Source of the DNA: Fredinandcohnia humi
GTDB taxonomy: Bacteria > Bacillota > Bacilli > Bacillales > Bacillaceae_L
NCBI RefSeq assembly: GCF_001439915.1
Contig: NZ_LMBW01000006.1
Location: forward strand, 159,188-223,187
Direction: 5' to 3'
Length of the DNA stretch: 64,000 nt
The position numbers and the translations under genes are program-made. Positions 42,940 to 50,992 of the stretch are shown one piece after another. Each line of letters opens with the position of its first letter. Within the stretch, counting starts at the first letter, position 1. The notes beneath the pieces were generated by a model. That model was not told where the DNA came from, did not search any database, and was given only the letters and a program-made list of their open reading frames with translations.

Positions 42940-42968
42940 TTTACTTTATAAAATTCATCCTGTATACT
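42940..42968 (+). promoter_or_regulatory. Candidate promoter of zurA-zurM-zur
   Basis: TTTACT (42940-42945) and TATACT (42963-42968) with a 17-base spacer. The predicted start point lies just upstream of the Zur-box-like palindrome, so bound repressor would block it. Confidence 0.6.
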
Positions 42969-42978
42969 TCATAAAGTA

Positions 42979-43000
42979 TAAATCGTAATGATTCTTAATA
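42979..43000 (+). promoter_or_regulatory. Candidate Zur box
   Basis: TAAATCGTAAT is followed by a single G and ATTCTTAATA. The left half fits the Bacillus Zur-box half site (AAATCGTAAT) perfectly, while the right half is degenerate. It lies about 10 bases downstream of the -10 and 33 bases before zurA, next to a zur gene, which supports the call. Confidence 0.65.
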
Positions 43001-43032
43001 AGATCGAAATAAAGGATAAATAAGGTGATAAC

Positions 43033-43806
43033 TTGACACAGTCAAATTCAGTATTAACGATTAGGGATCTTTCCTTTCGATATGATGAACAAACCGTATT
43101 AGATAATATCAATTTGGTTGTCCCAAAAGGCTCATTCTTGGCGATTGTTGGACCAAATGGCTCCGGTAAAACAACACTTCTAAAAAGTATTCTTGGTCTT
43201 GTAAAACTTCAAAAGGGGTCGATTGACTTATTTGGTACTCCTATTTCAAAATTTAAAAACTGGCCAAAAATCGGATTTGTTTCCCAAAAAGCAAATAGCT
43301 TTAACTCTGGATTTCCGGCTACCGTATTTGAGGTTATTTCAAGTGGATTGACAGCAAAGCTTGGATTGTTCCATTTTTTTAAAGCGAAGCATAAGAAAAA
43401 AATTATCGAAGCCCTTCAATCGGTTGGAATGGAGAAATTTTTATATCGAAACATTGGTGAGCTTTCGGGAGGGCAACAGCAGCGTGTCTTCATCGCAAGG
43501 GCCCTTGTGAGTGAACCAGAGCTTCTAATCCTTGATGAGCCAACAGTTGGAGTTGATGCTAAGACGGTTCAAACTTTTTACCATATGCTCGAAGATATTA
43601 ACAAAAATAAGGGAATTACATTGATTTTAGTTACCCATGATGTAGGGACAATTTCAGAAAAGGTATCCCATGTCGCATGTTTGAACCAACATCTTCATTT
43701 CCATGGAAGTGCTGAAGAATTCGAACATGTTCAAGACCAGGATTTATCCCAATTTTATGGTCATTCACTTCAGGTAATTACCCATGATCATAAACATGGA
43801 AGGTGA
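43033..43806 (+). CDS. zurA: Zinc-type ABC transporter, ATP-binding protein
   Basis: 257 aa ATPase of the ZnuC/MntB metal importer family. Walker A GPNGSGKTTL at about residues 38-47, signature [15 protein letters not shown], Walker B LLILDEPTVGVD and H-loop VTHDVG. TTG start at 43033 behind AAGGTGAT. It is followed by the permease and zur; no substrate-binding ZnuA gene lies in the window, so that component must be elsewhere. Zinc is inferred from linkage to zur and the candidate Zur box. Confidence 0.92.
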   Translation: MTQSNSVLTIRDLSFRYDEQTVLDNINLVVPKGSFLAIVGPNGSGKTTLLKSILGLVKLQKGSIDLFGTPISKFKNWPKIGFVSQKANSFNSGFPATVFEVISSGLTAKLGLFHFFKAKHKKKIIEALQSVGMEKFLYRNIGELSGGQQQRVFIARALVSEPELLILDEPTVGVDAKTVQTFYHMLEDINKNKGITLILVTHDVGTISEKVSHVACLNQHLHFHGSAEEFEHVQDQDLSQFYGHSLQVITHDHKHGR

Positions 43807-43810
43807 AATA

Positions 43811-44653
43811 ATGCTTTCAGATATTTTTCAATATGAATTTTTACAAAATGCATTCTTGAGTGGTTTGCTAATTGGGTTGATTGCACCATTACTTGGTGTT
43901 TTTATCGTGGTACGACGGCTTTCACTTATAGCAGATGCCTTGAGCCATGTGACATTAGCAGGAATTGCAGCTAGTCTTTTACTTGAAAGGAAGCTAGGGC
44001 TTACTCAGCCAATTAACCCTATTTATATGGGAATGACTTTTTCAGTTGTGGGTTCTCTTTTTATTGAACGTTTAAGAACGGTATACAAGCATTATCAAGA
44101 GCTTGCCATTCCAATCATTTTATCGGGCGGGATTGGTTTAGGTGTTATTTTTATTTCCCTTGCAGATGGTTTTAATACCGATTTATTTAATTATTTATTC
44201 GGAAGTGTGAGTGCCATTAGTCGTTCAGATTTATGGACCATCCTCGGGATTTCGGTGCTTGTTATTTTGATTGTCCTGCTTCTATATAAGGAATTATTTC
44301 TTTTATCATTTGATGAAGAACATGCTGCTGTTTCAGGGATTAATGCAAAAACCATTCACTTTATCTTTATTACGACAGTGGCTTTAGTTATTGCTGCTTC
44401 CATGAGAATTGTCGGTATTTTATTGGTATCATCCTTAATGACTTTACCGGTTGCAGCAGCGATTCGGATTGCAAAAGGATTTAAGCAAACGATCATTCTT
44501 TCGGTTGTATTTGGTGAATTAGCTGTCATTTTTGGGTTAGTGCTTTCGTATTATCTTGATTTGGCTCCTGGAGGAACCATCGTAGTATTATCGATTATGA
44601 TTCTTTTAGGTGCGATTGGCTGGAAAAAATGGTGGAAAGGAAGAGCGGCATGA
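43811..44653 (+). CDS. zurM: Zinc-type ABC transporter, permease
   Basis: 280 aa ABC-3 family permease with about eight transmembrane helices; family block GLLIGLIAPLLGVFIVVRRL near the N-terminus followed by ADALSHVTLAGIA, and LLVSSLMTLPVAAA in the second half. ATG 43811 follows AAGGTGA that lies at the end of zurA. The stop codon overlaps the zur start (ATGA), so the three genes form one unit. Confidence 0.93.
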   Translation: MLSDIFQYEFLQNAFLSGLLIGLIAPLLGVFIVVRRLSLIADALSHVTLAGIAASLLLERKLGLTQPINPIYMGMTFSVVGSLFIERLRTVYKHYQELAIPIILSGGIGLGVIFISLADGFNTDLFNYLFGSVSAISRSDLWTILGISVLVILIVLLLYKELFLLSFDEEHAAVSGINAKTIHFIFITTVALVIAASMRIVGILLVSSLMTLPVAAAIRIAKGFKQTIILSVVFGELAVIFGLVLSYYLDLAPGGTIVVLSIMILLGAIGWKKWWKGRAA

Positions 44654-45063
44654 ATGTATCTGAAGCGATGCAATTAATGAAGGAAAAAGGGTTTAAACAT
44701 ACAGGGAAAAGACAGGAAATGCTTGAACTATTTTCTGTTTCTGATAAATATTTAACCGCAAAGGATGTTTTGGACAGGTTAAAGGAAAACTATCCGGGAC
44801 TAAGCTTTGACACGATCTATCGAAACCTTTCTTTATTTATGAATCTGGGTATTTTGGAAATGACGGAGCTTTCAGGAGAAAAACATTTCCGCTTTACTTG
44901 TGGCGGCAGTCACCATCACCACCATTTTATTTGCCTAGAATGTGGAAAAACAAAGGAACTTGAAACGTGTCCAATGGAAAAAATCATCGATAATTTATCT
45001 GGTTTTGATGTGACCGGTCATAAATTTGAAATTTATGGAGCTTGTCCAGATTGTCGAGCATAA
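44650..45063 (+). CDS. zur: Zur, zinc uptake regulator (Fur family)
   Basis: 137 aa Fur-family repressor. Winged helix DNA-binding half (TGKRQEMLELFSVSDKYLTA, LSFDTIYRNLSLF) and a dimer/metal half with HHHHHFICLECGKTKEL and the second structural Cys pair CPDC. Zinc rather than iron specificity is inferred from the adjacent ABC genes and from YqfV synteny. The start overlaps the zurM stop by four bases. Confidence 0.92.
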   Translation: MNVSEAMQLMKEKGFKHTGKRQEMLELFSVSDKYLTAKDVLDRLKENYPGLSFDTIYRNLSLFMNLGILEMTELSGEKHFRFTCGGSHHHHHFICLECGKTKELETCPMEKIIDNLSGFDVTGHKFEIYGACPDCRA

Positions 45064-45087
45064 CCTTTCCGGCTACTTTGTTTTTAA

Positions 45088-45264
45088 TGTCTAGCTCCAG
45101 GCACCATCGGCTCGAGGTCACAATCCAATCGCTTCTGAAGGCAAAAGGCGCCTTCTGTCAGCGCTCGTCTTGTGCTTGTCGCCTCTGCCAGGACGGCAAG
45201 GATTCCAGCGTTAGGCACAGGACGTGCCTGCTCTTAGCCGGAATTGGGGTGCCTTGCGCTTTTC
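45088..45264 (-). repeat. Interspersed repeat family B, copy B7 (reverse orientation)
   Basis: Plus-strand: TGTCTAGCTCCAGGCACC, ATCGGCTCGAGGTCACAA, hairpin GAAGGC/GCCTTC, CTTGTGCTTGTCGCC, the extra module with GGCAC-AGGAC-GTGCC (45214-45228), and GGTGCCTTGCGCTTTTC. The extra module is nearly identical to that of B4, 16 kb away. It lies 24 bases after zur. Confidence 0.87.
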
Positions 45265-45354
45265 TAATATAGTCAATGATTAACAATTATATTTCCCTCT
45301 TCCTTAACTCATACTATAAATGCTCCTTACCCATAAGGAAAGCGAGGGATAAGC

Positions 45355-45747
45355 ATGGCAGAACAAGACAAAGACGTAAGAAACCATCAAGACGATAATG
45401 ATTTTGATTACTACGTTGATTCAAACTTAGGTGCAAATGCTGACTCAAGCTATAATGAGGAAACGGCAGCAGAGGTTGCCGCTCCAATCAATTATGGAAC
45501 CACAAGACGTGAGACGAACTATGTAGGAGATAACACGGAGGATCGAGCAGGTGGTGCAGGTTTAGGCTGGCTCTCTCTTGCTTTATCAATTATTTCCTTG
45601 TTTGTAATGCCTGTATTATTAGGAGCAGCAGGTATTATCATTGGATTCATTGCACGTCGACGTGGAGCAACTGGTTTAGGAGCATGGGCAATCGGGATCG
45701 GTGCTGTATCGATTATCGTCGGCATCTTCATCCTCCCATTTTTTTAA
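45355..45747 (+). CDS. yqfX: YqfX-like membrane protein
   Basis: 130 aa. An acidic, Asn/Asp-rich hydrophilic N-terminal half (MAEQDKDVRNHQDDNDFDYY) is followed by two transmembrane helices (about residues 68-95 and 107-130, the second ending GIFILPFF) with Gly-rich turns (GFIARRRGATGLGAWAIG). DUF4190-like topology. Synteny with YqfX (before ispG) supports the name; function unknown. A shared terminator separates it from the convergent ispG. Confidence 0.78.
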   Translation: MAEQDKDVRNHQDDNDFDYYVDSNLGANADSSYNEETAAEVAAPINYGTTRRETNYVGDNTEDRAGGAGLGWLSLALSIISLFVMPVLLGAAGIIIGFIARRRGATGLGAWAIGIGAVSIIVGIFILPFF

Positions 45748-45759
45748 CATAAGCATATA

Positions 45760-45797
45760 AAATAAACCCGGCACTTAGTGTGCCGGGCTTATTTTTA
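45760..45797. terminator. Bidirectional terminator between yqfX and ispG
   Basis: CCCGGCAC and GTGCCGGG form the core stem around TTAGT, with AAATAA and TTATTTTT outside pairing as well. Serves both converging genes. Confidence 0.93.
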
Positions 45798-46895
45798 ATT
45801 TTGCTCTAAAGCTTGTTTCGCGAAGTATTCCTCAGCAAGCTTGTCGATTTCTTTTTTCAATTCTTCTACCATGGTTTCCTCAGGTACTTTTCTGACTGTT
45901 TTACCATGACGGAAAAGTAAACCTTCTCCTCGTGCTCCTGCTATTCCAATATCGGCTTCTTTAGCCTCACCTGGGCCGTTAACGGCACATCCTAATACAG
46001 AAACCTTAATGGGAGCTTTAATGTTTGAAATATACTCTTCAACCTCATTAGCAATTTTAATTAGGTCGATTTCAATTCGTCCACATGTTGGGCATGAAAT
46101 TAATGTTGCTGCATTTGATATTAAACCAAATGATTTTAATAATTCACGTGCAACCTTAACTTCCTCAACAGGGTCTGCACTTAGTGAAACACGTAATGTA
46201 TTTCCAATTCCCTTACTTAAAATAGCACCTAAACCAGCTGCACTTTTAACTGTTCCAGAAAACAGTGTTCCTGATTCAGTAATACCTAAGTGTAATGGGT
46301 AATCGAATGCCTTTGCCGCTTTTTCATAGGCTTCAATAGCAAGCGGGACAGTTGATGCCTTCATTGACACAATTATGTCATGAAAATCAAGATCCTCTAA
46401 GATTTTAATATGGTGTAATGCACTTTCAACCATACCGTCAGCAGTTGGGTAACCATATTTATCAAGGATACGCTTCTCTAATGATCCTGCGTTTACCCCG
46501 ATCCGAATGGGAATTCCTTTTTCCTTCGCTGCTTTTACAACAGCTTCAACCTTTTCTTTACGGCCGATATTACCAGGGTTAATCCGAATTTTATCGGCTC
46601 CTCCCTCAATTGCTTTTAGGGCTAATTTATAATCGAAATGTATATCAACTACAAGAGGAATTGAAATTCTTTTTTTGATTTCTGGAATTGCATTTGCTGC
46701 ACGCTCATCAGGACATGCTACACGAACAATTTGACATCCTGCTTCTTCAAGACGCTTGATTTCTGCAACCGTTGCATCTACATCATGTGTCTTTGTAGTG
46801 GTCATACTTTGAATAATGACTTCATTGTTACCACCAATCGTTAAATTACCAACCTTTACAGGACGTGTTTTTGTACGATGGATGACTTCACTCAC
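45795..46895 (-). CDS. ispG: IspG, HMB-PP synthase (MEP pathway)
   Basis: 4-hydroxy-3-methylbut-2-en-1-yl diphosphate synthase; 366 aa, slightly short at the C-terminus compared with some relatives. Begins [20 protein letters not shown]; iron-sulfur cysteines in [13 protein letters not shown] and [16 protein letters not shown] start at 46895 is chosen because AAAGGAG lies seven bases upstream; the frame extends eight codons further into that site. Repeat A3 sits immediately upstream on the same strand. Confidence 0.95.
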   Translation of the reverse strand: MSEVIHRTKTRPVKVGNLTIGGNNEVIIQSMTTTKTHDVDATVAEIKRLEEAGCQIVRVACPDERAANAIPEIKKRISIPLVVDIHFDYKLALKAIEGGADKIRINPGNIGRKEKVEAVVKAAKEKGIPIRIGVNAGSLEKRILDKYGYPTADGMVESALHHIKILEDLDFHDIIVSMKASTVPLAIEAYEKAAKAFDYPLHLGITESGTLFSGTVKSAAGLGAILSKGIGNTLRVSLSADPVEEVKVARELLKSFGLISNAATLISCPTCGRIEIDLIKIANEVEEYISNIKAPIKVSVLGCAVNGPGEAKEADIGIAGARGEGLLFRHGKTVRKVPEETMVEELKKEIDKLAEEYFAKQALEQN

Positions 46896-46914
46896 GAATA
46901 TCGCTCCTTTAAAA

Positions 46915-47106
46915 ATCAAATGCGCCTTGGCGTATTTGCGCCCAGATTTTTTAGGCCCACACGATGTGGGTCACAAAGACGTTGCCACAGGACGTGGCGT
47001 TTTTAGTCTTTGATCTAAAACTCGAAAAGTTTCCATTGAAAATCTGTGGCATCCGCCGGAGGCTTACTTTATTCTGCGAGTTATTTGCAGAATAAAGTTA
47101 AAGCTT
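46915..47106 (-). repeat. Interspersed repeat family A, copy A3 (minus strand)
   Basis: Read on the minus strand it has the leading hairpin CTTTATTCTGC/GCAGAATAAAG (47067-47097), GCCTCCGGCGGATGCC, outer arms AGATTTTC.../AAAAAATCT, inner hairpins at 46984-46998 and 46956-46970 and the final TACGCC/GGCGCA-type hairpin. It lies between yqfZ and ispG, both on the minus strand, so again intercistronic and co-oriented; the ispG ribosome binding site follows at once. Confidence 0.88.
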
Positions 47107-47213
47107 TTTATCACTTATATAAGAGTAATCCTTTATTAGAAAAATATCTAGTCTAAAGAATCATTTACTTGCCTATTTTACAGTTGAATCAAAAAATTGA
47201 CAAGAAAAGACCA

Positions 47214-47540
47214 TTACTCACTTATATATAGTGGGAATTTGTAGGTTTTTCCCATTTGGAGAAGCTCTGCTTCACTATCGGGGTTAAGCTTTTCAAAGTC
47301 GATAATAACAGATTCAATAGAAGTCATCTGCTTCCCTTCATTAAGCTTTTCAACGATTGATAATAAAGTGTCACCGGCTTTTACTTTGATTTCCTTATAT
47401 GGATTACTTGGGGTTTGGGCAACGACTTCTGTTGCCTCTATTGTTTCATTTTTTGGAACTGGTAGAGTTCCAATTCTCACATCATAATAAATAATAAATA
47501 AAATAAAAATAATTACTAGGAATGCGAAGAATCGCTTCAT
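47214..47540 (-). CDS. yqfZ: YqfZ-like LysM domain protein
   Basis: 108 aa. One N-terminal transmembrane anchor (residues 4-22, FFAFLVIIFILFIIYY) then a linker and a single LysM domain at about residues 55-105 (EIKVKAGDTLLSIVEKLNEG ... MGKTYKFPLY). Expected to sit outside the membrane and touch peptidoglycan. ATG 47540 follows GGAGG; a TTG at 47546 is two codons upstream. Position before ispG matches yqfZ. Confidence 0.85.
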   Translation of the reverse strand: MKRFFAFLVIIFILFIIYYDVRIGTLPVPKNETIEATEVVAQTPSNPYKEIKVKAGDTLLSIVEKLNEGKQMTSIESVIIDFEKLNPDSEAELLQMGKTYKFPLYISE

Positions 47541-47667
47541 GTCCAAAACCTCCGCTAGATCTACTTAATACAGAATATGCATAGGACTTTTAGATATTCC
47601 AAAAATTAATAGAAAGGCATAAAATTTAATAGGGAAGCTAGAAATACTTACAGGGAGGTTTTATAAT

Positions 47668-48150
47668 ATGGGAATTCTAATGTGGACGATCATTATTGTA
47701 TTGTTTGTAATTGCCTTTGTTGGTCTGGTGTATCCAATCATTCCGAGTCTGCTCTTTATTGCAGGTGGCTTTTTGGTTTATGGATTCTTTCAAGGCTTTG
47801 ATTCGTTGACAATATGGTTCTGGATCATTGAAGGGCTGTTTCTACTTCTATTATTAGGGGCAGATTACGCAACTAATTTACTTGGTGTGAAAAAATATGG
47901 CGGAAGCAAAGCAGCTGTTTGGGGAAGTACGATAGGGCTTCTAGTTGGACCCTTTGTGATTCCGATTTTTGGTATAATCATCGGTCCCTTTCTTGGTGCA
48001 TTCCTAGCAGAATTACTTGTGCATAAAAAGGATCTAAAAGATGCTTTTAAAAGCGGGATTGGATCCCTCATCGGTTTTCTTAGTGGTGTTCTTGCAAAAG
48101 GTGTCATTCAAGCTATTATGATTATCTATTTTCTGTTTGTCGTGTTTTAA
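47668..48150 (+). CDS. yqgC: YqgC-like DUF456 membrane protein
   Basis: 160 aa with four or five transmembrane helices. DUF456 marks: [20 protein letters not shown] near the start, [19 protein letters not shown] in the loop, and repeated Gly-rich helices ([20 protein letters not shown]). Function unknown. Precedes sodA as in Bacillus subtilis. Confidence 0.9.
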   Translation: MGILMWTIIIVLFVIAFVGLVYPIIPSLLFIAGGFLVYGFFQGFDSLTIWFWIIEGLFLLLLLGADYATNLLGVKKYGGSKAAVWGSTIGLLVGPFVIPIFGIIIGPFLGAFLAELLVHKKDLKDAFKSGIGSLIGFLSGVLAKGVIQAIMIIYFLFVVF

Positions 48151-48322
48151 GTATAAAATCCATCCTTCAGTGGAACCTAAGGTCTGGTGTTGGATTGTAA
48201 ATAACAAAGCATTTTATTTGAAAGATTATACTTATTTTGGTAATCTAACAAGTGAGAGCTACTGAAGACGAATCCGTTTTCAAAAGGTTCAATATTACAT
48301 ATATTTTAAGGAGGAATAAAAC

Positions 48323-48931
48323 ATGGCATACGAATTACCACAATTACCTTATGCTTATGATGCACTAGAACCACATATTGACAAGGAAACAATGAACATT
48401 CACCACACTAAGCATCACAATACTTACATTACTAATGTAAACAATGCGATTACTGGTAAAGCTGATTTAGAAAGCAAATCAGTAGAAGAATTAATTTCTA
48501 ATCTTGATGCTGTTCCAGAAGAAATTCGTACAGCGGTAAGAAACAATGGTGGTGGACATGCAAACCACAGCCTATTCTGGACAATTCTTTCTCCAAACGG
48601 TGGCGGTGAGCCAACTGGCGAATTAGCTGAAGCTATCAACAGTAAATTCGGAAGCTTTGAAGCATTCAAGGATCAGTTCTCTAAAGCAGCTGCAACTCGT
48701 TTCGGTTCTGGTTGGGCCTGGTTAGCTGTTAACAACGGTGAGCTTGAAGTAACAAGCACTCCAAACCAAGATTCCCCTTTAATGGAAGGAAAAACTCCGA
48801 TTCTTGGTCTTGATGTTTGGGAGCATGCTTACTACCTAAACTATCAAAACCGTCGTCCTGATTACGTTTCTGCATTCTTCAATGTAGTAAATTGGGAAGA
48901 AGTAGCAAACCGTTACAACGCTGCAAAATAA
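48323..48931 (+). CDS. sodA: Superoxide dismutase (Mn)
   Basis: 202 aa. Metal ligands His27 and others in [29 protein letters not shown] and [15 protein letters not shown]; the GGGEPTG and QDSPLMEG contexts fit the manganese form. Strong AAGGAGG before ATG 48323. Cytosolic. The last base of the stop codon is the first base of the perfect palindrome that opens repeat A4. Confidence 0.97.
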   Translation: MAYELPQLPYAYDALEPHIDKETMNIHHTKHHNTYITNVNNAITGKADLESKSVEELISNLDAVPEEIRTAVRNNGGGHANHSLFWTILSPNGGGEPTGELAEAINSKFGSFEAFKDQFSKAAATRFGSGWAWLAVNNGELEVTSTPNQDSPLMEGKTPILGLDVWEHAYYLNYQNRRPDYVSAFFNVVNWEEVANRYNAAK

Positions 48932-49117
48932 TAACATTATTCAGCCTAGGCTGAATAATGTTATAGCCTCCGGCGGATGCCACGATTTTTAAAAGGAAAC
49001 TTTTCGAGGAGTTAGATTAAAGACTAAATACGCCACATCATGTGGCAACGTCTTTATGACCCACTTCCTGTGGGCCTAAAAATCGGGCACAAATACGACA
49101 AGGCGTACTTGATTTAG
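48931..49117 (+). repeat. Interspersed repeat family A, copy A4
   Basis: Opens with a perfect 34-bp palindrome (48931-48964; half ATAACATTATTCAGCCT) that overlaps the sodA stop by one base. Then GCCTCCGGCGGATGCC, outer arms CGATTTTT/AAAAATCG, inner hairpins 49032-49046 and 49060-49074, and the final AATACGACAAGGCGTA block, which carries a substitution breaking one pair. Followed by an ordinary terminator. Confidence 0.9.
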
Positions 49118-49118
49118 G

Positions 49119-49145
49119 GCCAGTGGACTCGTCCACTGGCTTTTT
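49119..49145 (+). terminator. Terminator downstream of sodA and repeat A4
   Basis: GCCAGTGGAC (49119-49128) and GTCCACTGGC (49131-49140) form the stem, then TTTTT. Probably the true sodA terminator, leaving repeat A4 in the sodA 3' UTR. Confidence 0.9.
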
Positions 49146-49161
49146 GTCTGCATTTTTTTAG

Positions 49162-49190
49162 TATCTAGCACAAGATGCCTTGCGCTTTTC
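49162..49190 (-). repeat. Mini remnant of repeat family B (both ends, no core)
   Basis: TATCTAGCACAAGATGCC runs straight into TTGCGCTTTTC: the two terminal boxes of a family B element joined without the core. It lies next to the full copy B8. Confidence 0.6.
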
Positions 49191-49193
49191 TTT

Positions 49194-49315
49194 GTGTCTA
49201 GTTCCAGGCGCCATCGGCTCGAGGTCACAAGCTAATCACTTCTGAAGGCAAAAAGCGCCTTCTGTCAGTGCTTATCTTGTGCTTGTCGCCGATATGCAGG
49301 CGCCTTACACTTTTC
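49194..49315 (-). repeat. Interspersed repeat family B, copy B8 (reverse orientation)
   Basis: TGTCTAGTTCCAGGCGCC, ATCGGCTCGAGGTCACAAGC, hairpin GAAGGC/GCCTTC, TCTTGTGCTTGTCGCC and GGCGCCTTACACTTTTC on the plus strand. Simple form, without the extra module of B4/B7. Between sodA and yqgE. Confidence 0.87.
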
Positions 49316-49378
49316 TTTGTATATCTCCTTTTAATTATCACACAATAAAAGGTGTAGATAGTAAAGGGGAGTCAGCAG

Positions 49379-50665
49379 ATGTTTCGTTTTAAAAAGGTAC
49401 TCGGTGATGTACCCATACACAGGGATTTAATTTTGTTACTTGTCATTGGTGGCTTATATGCACTAAGTATCGCATTATCAAACACATTCGTGAATGTGTA
49501 CTTATGGAAGCAGTCAGGTGATTTTAAAGATTTAGGCTTATATAATTTAGCAGTCGTCGTATTACAACCATTAACCTTTATCCTTGCAGGAAGATGGGCA
49601 AAAAAAATAGATCGAGTGGTCGTCCTAAGGCTTGGAGTTTCATTCTTAGCGATTTTTTATATCACCGTTTTGTGGATTGGTGAAAATGCCTCGCACTATT
49701 TGTTGATTTTGGGGGCACTGCTTGGGATAGGCTATGGTTTTTACTGGCTAGCCTTTAATGTCTTAACCTTTGAAATTACAGAGCCTGAAACACGTGACTT
49801 TTTTAACGGTTTTTTAGGATTACTTGGCTCATTTGCAGGAATGATTGGTCCTATTGCAGCGGGAATCATCATTTCTTCAATGAAAAGCTTTACCGGCTAT
49901 ACCGTCATATTTGGAATATCCTTAGGGCTGTTTACCGGTGCAGTCGTGCTTAGCTTTTTCTTAAAAAGGCGAAGCGCTGAAGGGGAGTTTGTTTTTAGGC
50001 AAATCCTTGATGAACGAAAAAATAATTCAAATTGGAAGAATATCCTAAATGCCCACTTTTTTCAAGGAATTCGTGAAGGCACATTTGTATTTGTCATTTC
50101 CGTGTTTGTTTTTGTCGCAACGGGAAGTGAGTTGGCCTTGGGGAAATTTGGCTTAATCAATTCAGCCGTATCTTTTTTGTTTTATTTTCTAGCTACGAGG
50201 TTAATCAAAAAGAAAATGCGAAAAAAAGCAATTCTAGTCGGCGGTTTAATGGTTTATCTTGCTATATTTACGATTCTTTTTGATGTAACCTTTGCTAGGC
50301 TGATTTTATATGGTGTTATAATTGGGGTTGGTTATCCGATTTTGCTTGTTCCATATAACTCTTTAACCTATGATGTTATCGGTAAAGGATGGAACGCCAA
50401 AGAGATGAGGATCGAATATGTGGTCGTTAGGGAAATCTATTTAAATCTTGGAAGGATTTTATCGATTGTATTATTCCTGTTCGCTGTCACCTTTTTTGAT
50501 GAAAAACAAAGTATTCCAATTCTTCTAGCCATTGTCGGTGCAGGACATTTACTGCTTTACTTTCCAATCAGGCGAATTAAAACACCAGATGCAGCTGGTC
50601 CAGTTCAATCAAAATCGGCTGCAAACCGTAAATTAATTGAAGGTGAAGGTGGCTCAACTGCTTAA
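49379..50665 (+). CDS. yqgE: MFS transporter (YqgE-like)
   Basis: 428 aa, about 12 transmembrane helices of the major facilitator superfamily. The first helix is LILLLVIGGLYALSIALSN; the loop between helices 2 and 3 is RWAKKIDRVVVLRLG. Substrate unknown. Position between sodA and pbpA matches yqgE. The last codon and TAA stop lie inside the left arm of the hairpin that opens repeat A5 (50661-50696), so the repeat forms the gene's 3' end. Confidence 0.88.
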   Translation: MFRFKKVLGDVPIHRDLILLLVIGGLYALSIALSNTFVNVYLWKQSGDFKDLGLYNLAVVVLQPLTFILAGRWAKKIDRVVVLRLGVSFLAIFYITVLWIGENASHYLLILGALLGIGYGFYWLAFNVLTFEITEPETRDFFNGFLGLLGSFAGMIGPIAAGIIISSMKSFTGYTVIFGISLGLFTGAVVLSFFLKRRSAEGEFVFRQILDERKNNSNWKNILNAHFFQGIREGTFVFVISVFVFVATGSELALGKFGLINSAVSFLFYFLATRLIKKKMRKKAILVGGLMVYLAIFTILFDVTFARLILYGVIIGVGYPILLVPYNSLTYDVIGKGWNAKEMRIEYVVVREIYLNLGRILSIVLFLFAVTFFDEKQSIPILLAIVGAGHLLLYFPIRRIKTPDAAGPVQSKSAANRKLIEGEGGSTA

Positions 50666-50847
50666 CTTTATTCAGCTGGGGCTGAATAAAGTTAAGTGCC
50701 TCCGGCGGATGCCTCAGATTTTCAGAGGAAGTTTCGAGCATAGGATCAAAGACTAAGAACGCCACGTCCTGTGGCAACGTCTTTGTGACCCACATCGTGT
50801 GCGCCTAAAATCTGGGCGGCAAATACGCCAAGGCGTATTTGAATTAG
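50661..50847 (+). repeat. Interspersed repeat family A, copy A5
   Basis: Opens with a perfect 16-bp stem CTTAACTTTATTCAGC / GCTGAATAAAGTTAAG (50661-50696). Then GCCTCCGGCGGATGCC, outer arms CAGATTTT/AAAATCTG, inner hairpins at 50761-50775 and 50789-50803 (the second has one broken pair) and AATACGCC/GGCGTATT. The yqgE stop codon is inside the first stem. Confidence 0.9.
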
Positions 50848-50897
50848 CAGATTTTTATCATGGAAAAAAGTTTGAGTTTCTTATACAATAAGAGATA

Positions 50898-50930
50898 AAG
50901 GCACCTGGCCTGGCTAGGTGCCTTTTTTCT
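50898..50930 (+). terminator. Terminator between yqgE and pbpA
   Basis: AAAGGCACCT and AGGTGCCTTTTTT with a GGCCTGGCT loop region. Ends the yqgE transcript beyond repeat A5. Confidence 0.9.
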
Positions 50931-50992
50931 TCATAAGAATTCAGCGCTATGAAAAATTAGGTTAGGCTAAAAAATAAAGGTAGATGATGTAA

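Noticed and set aside
45042-45272. 76-residue frame after zur
   Set aside because: It reads through repeat B7 and has no start signal or homology.
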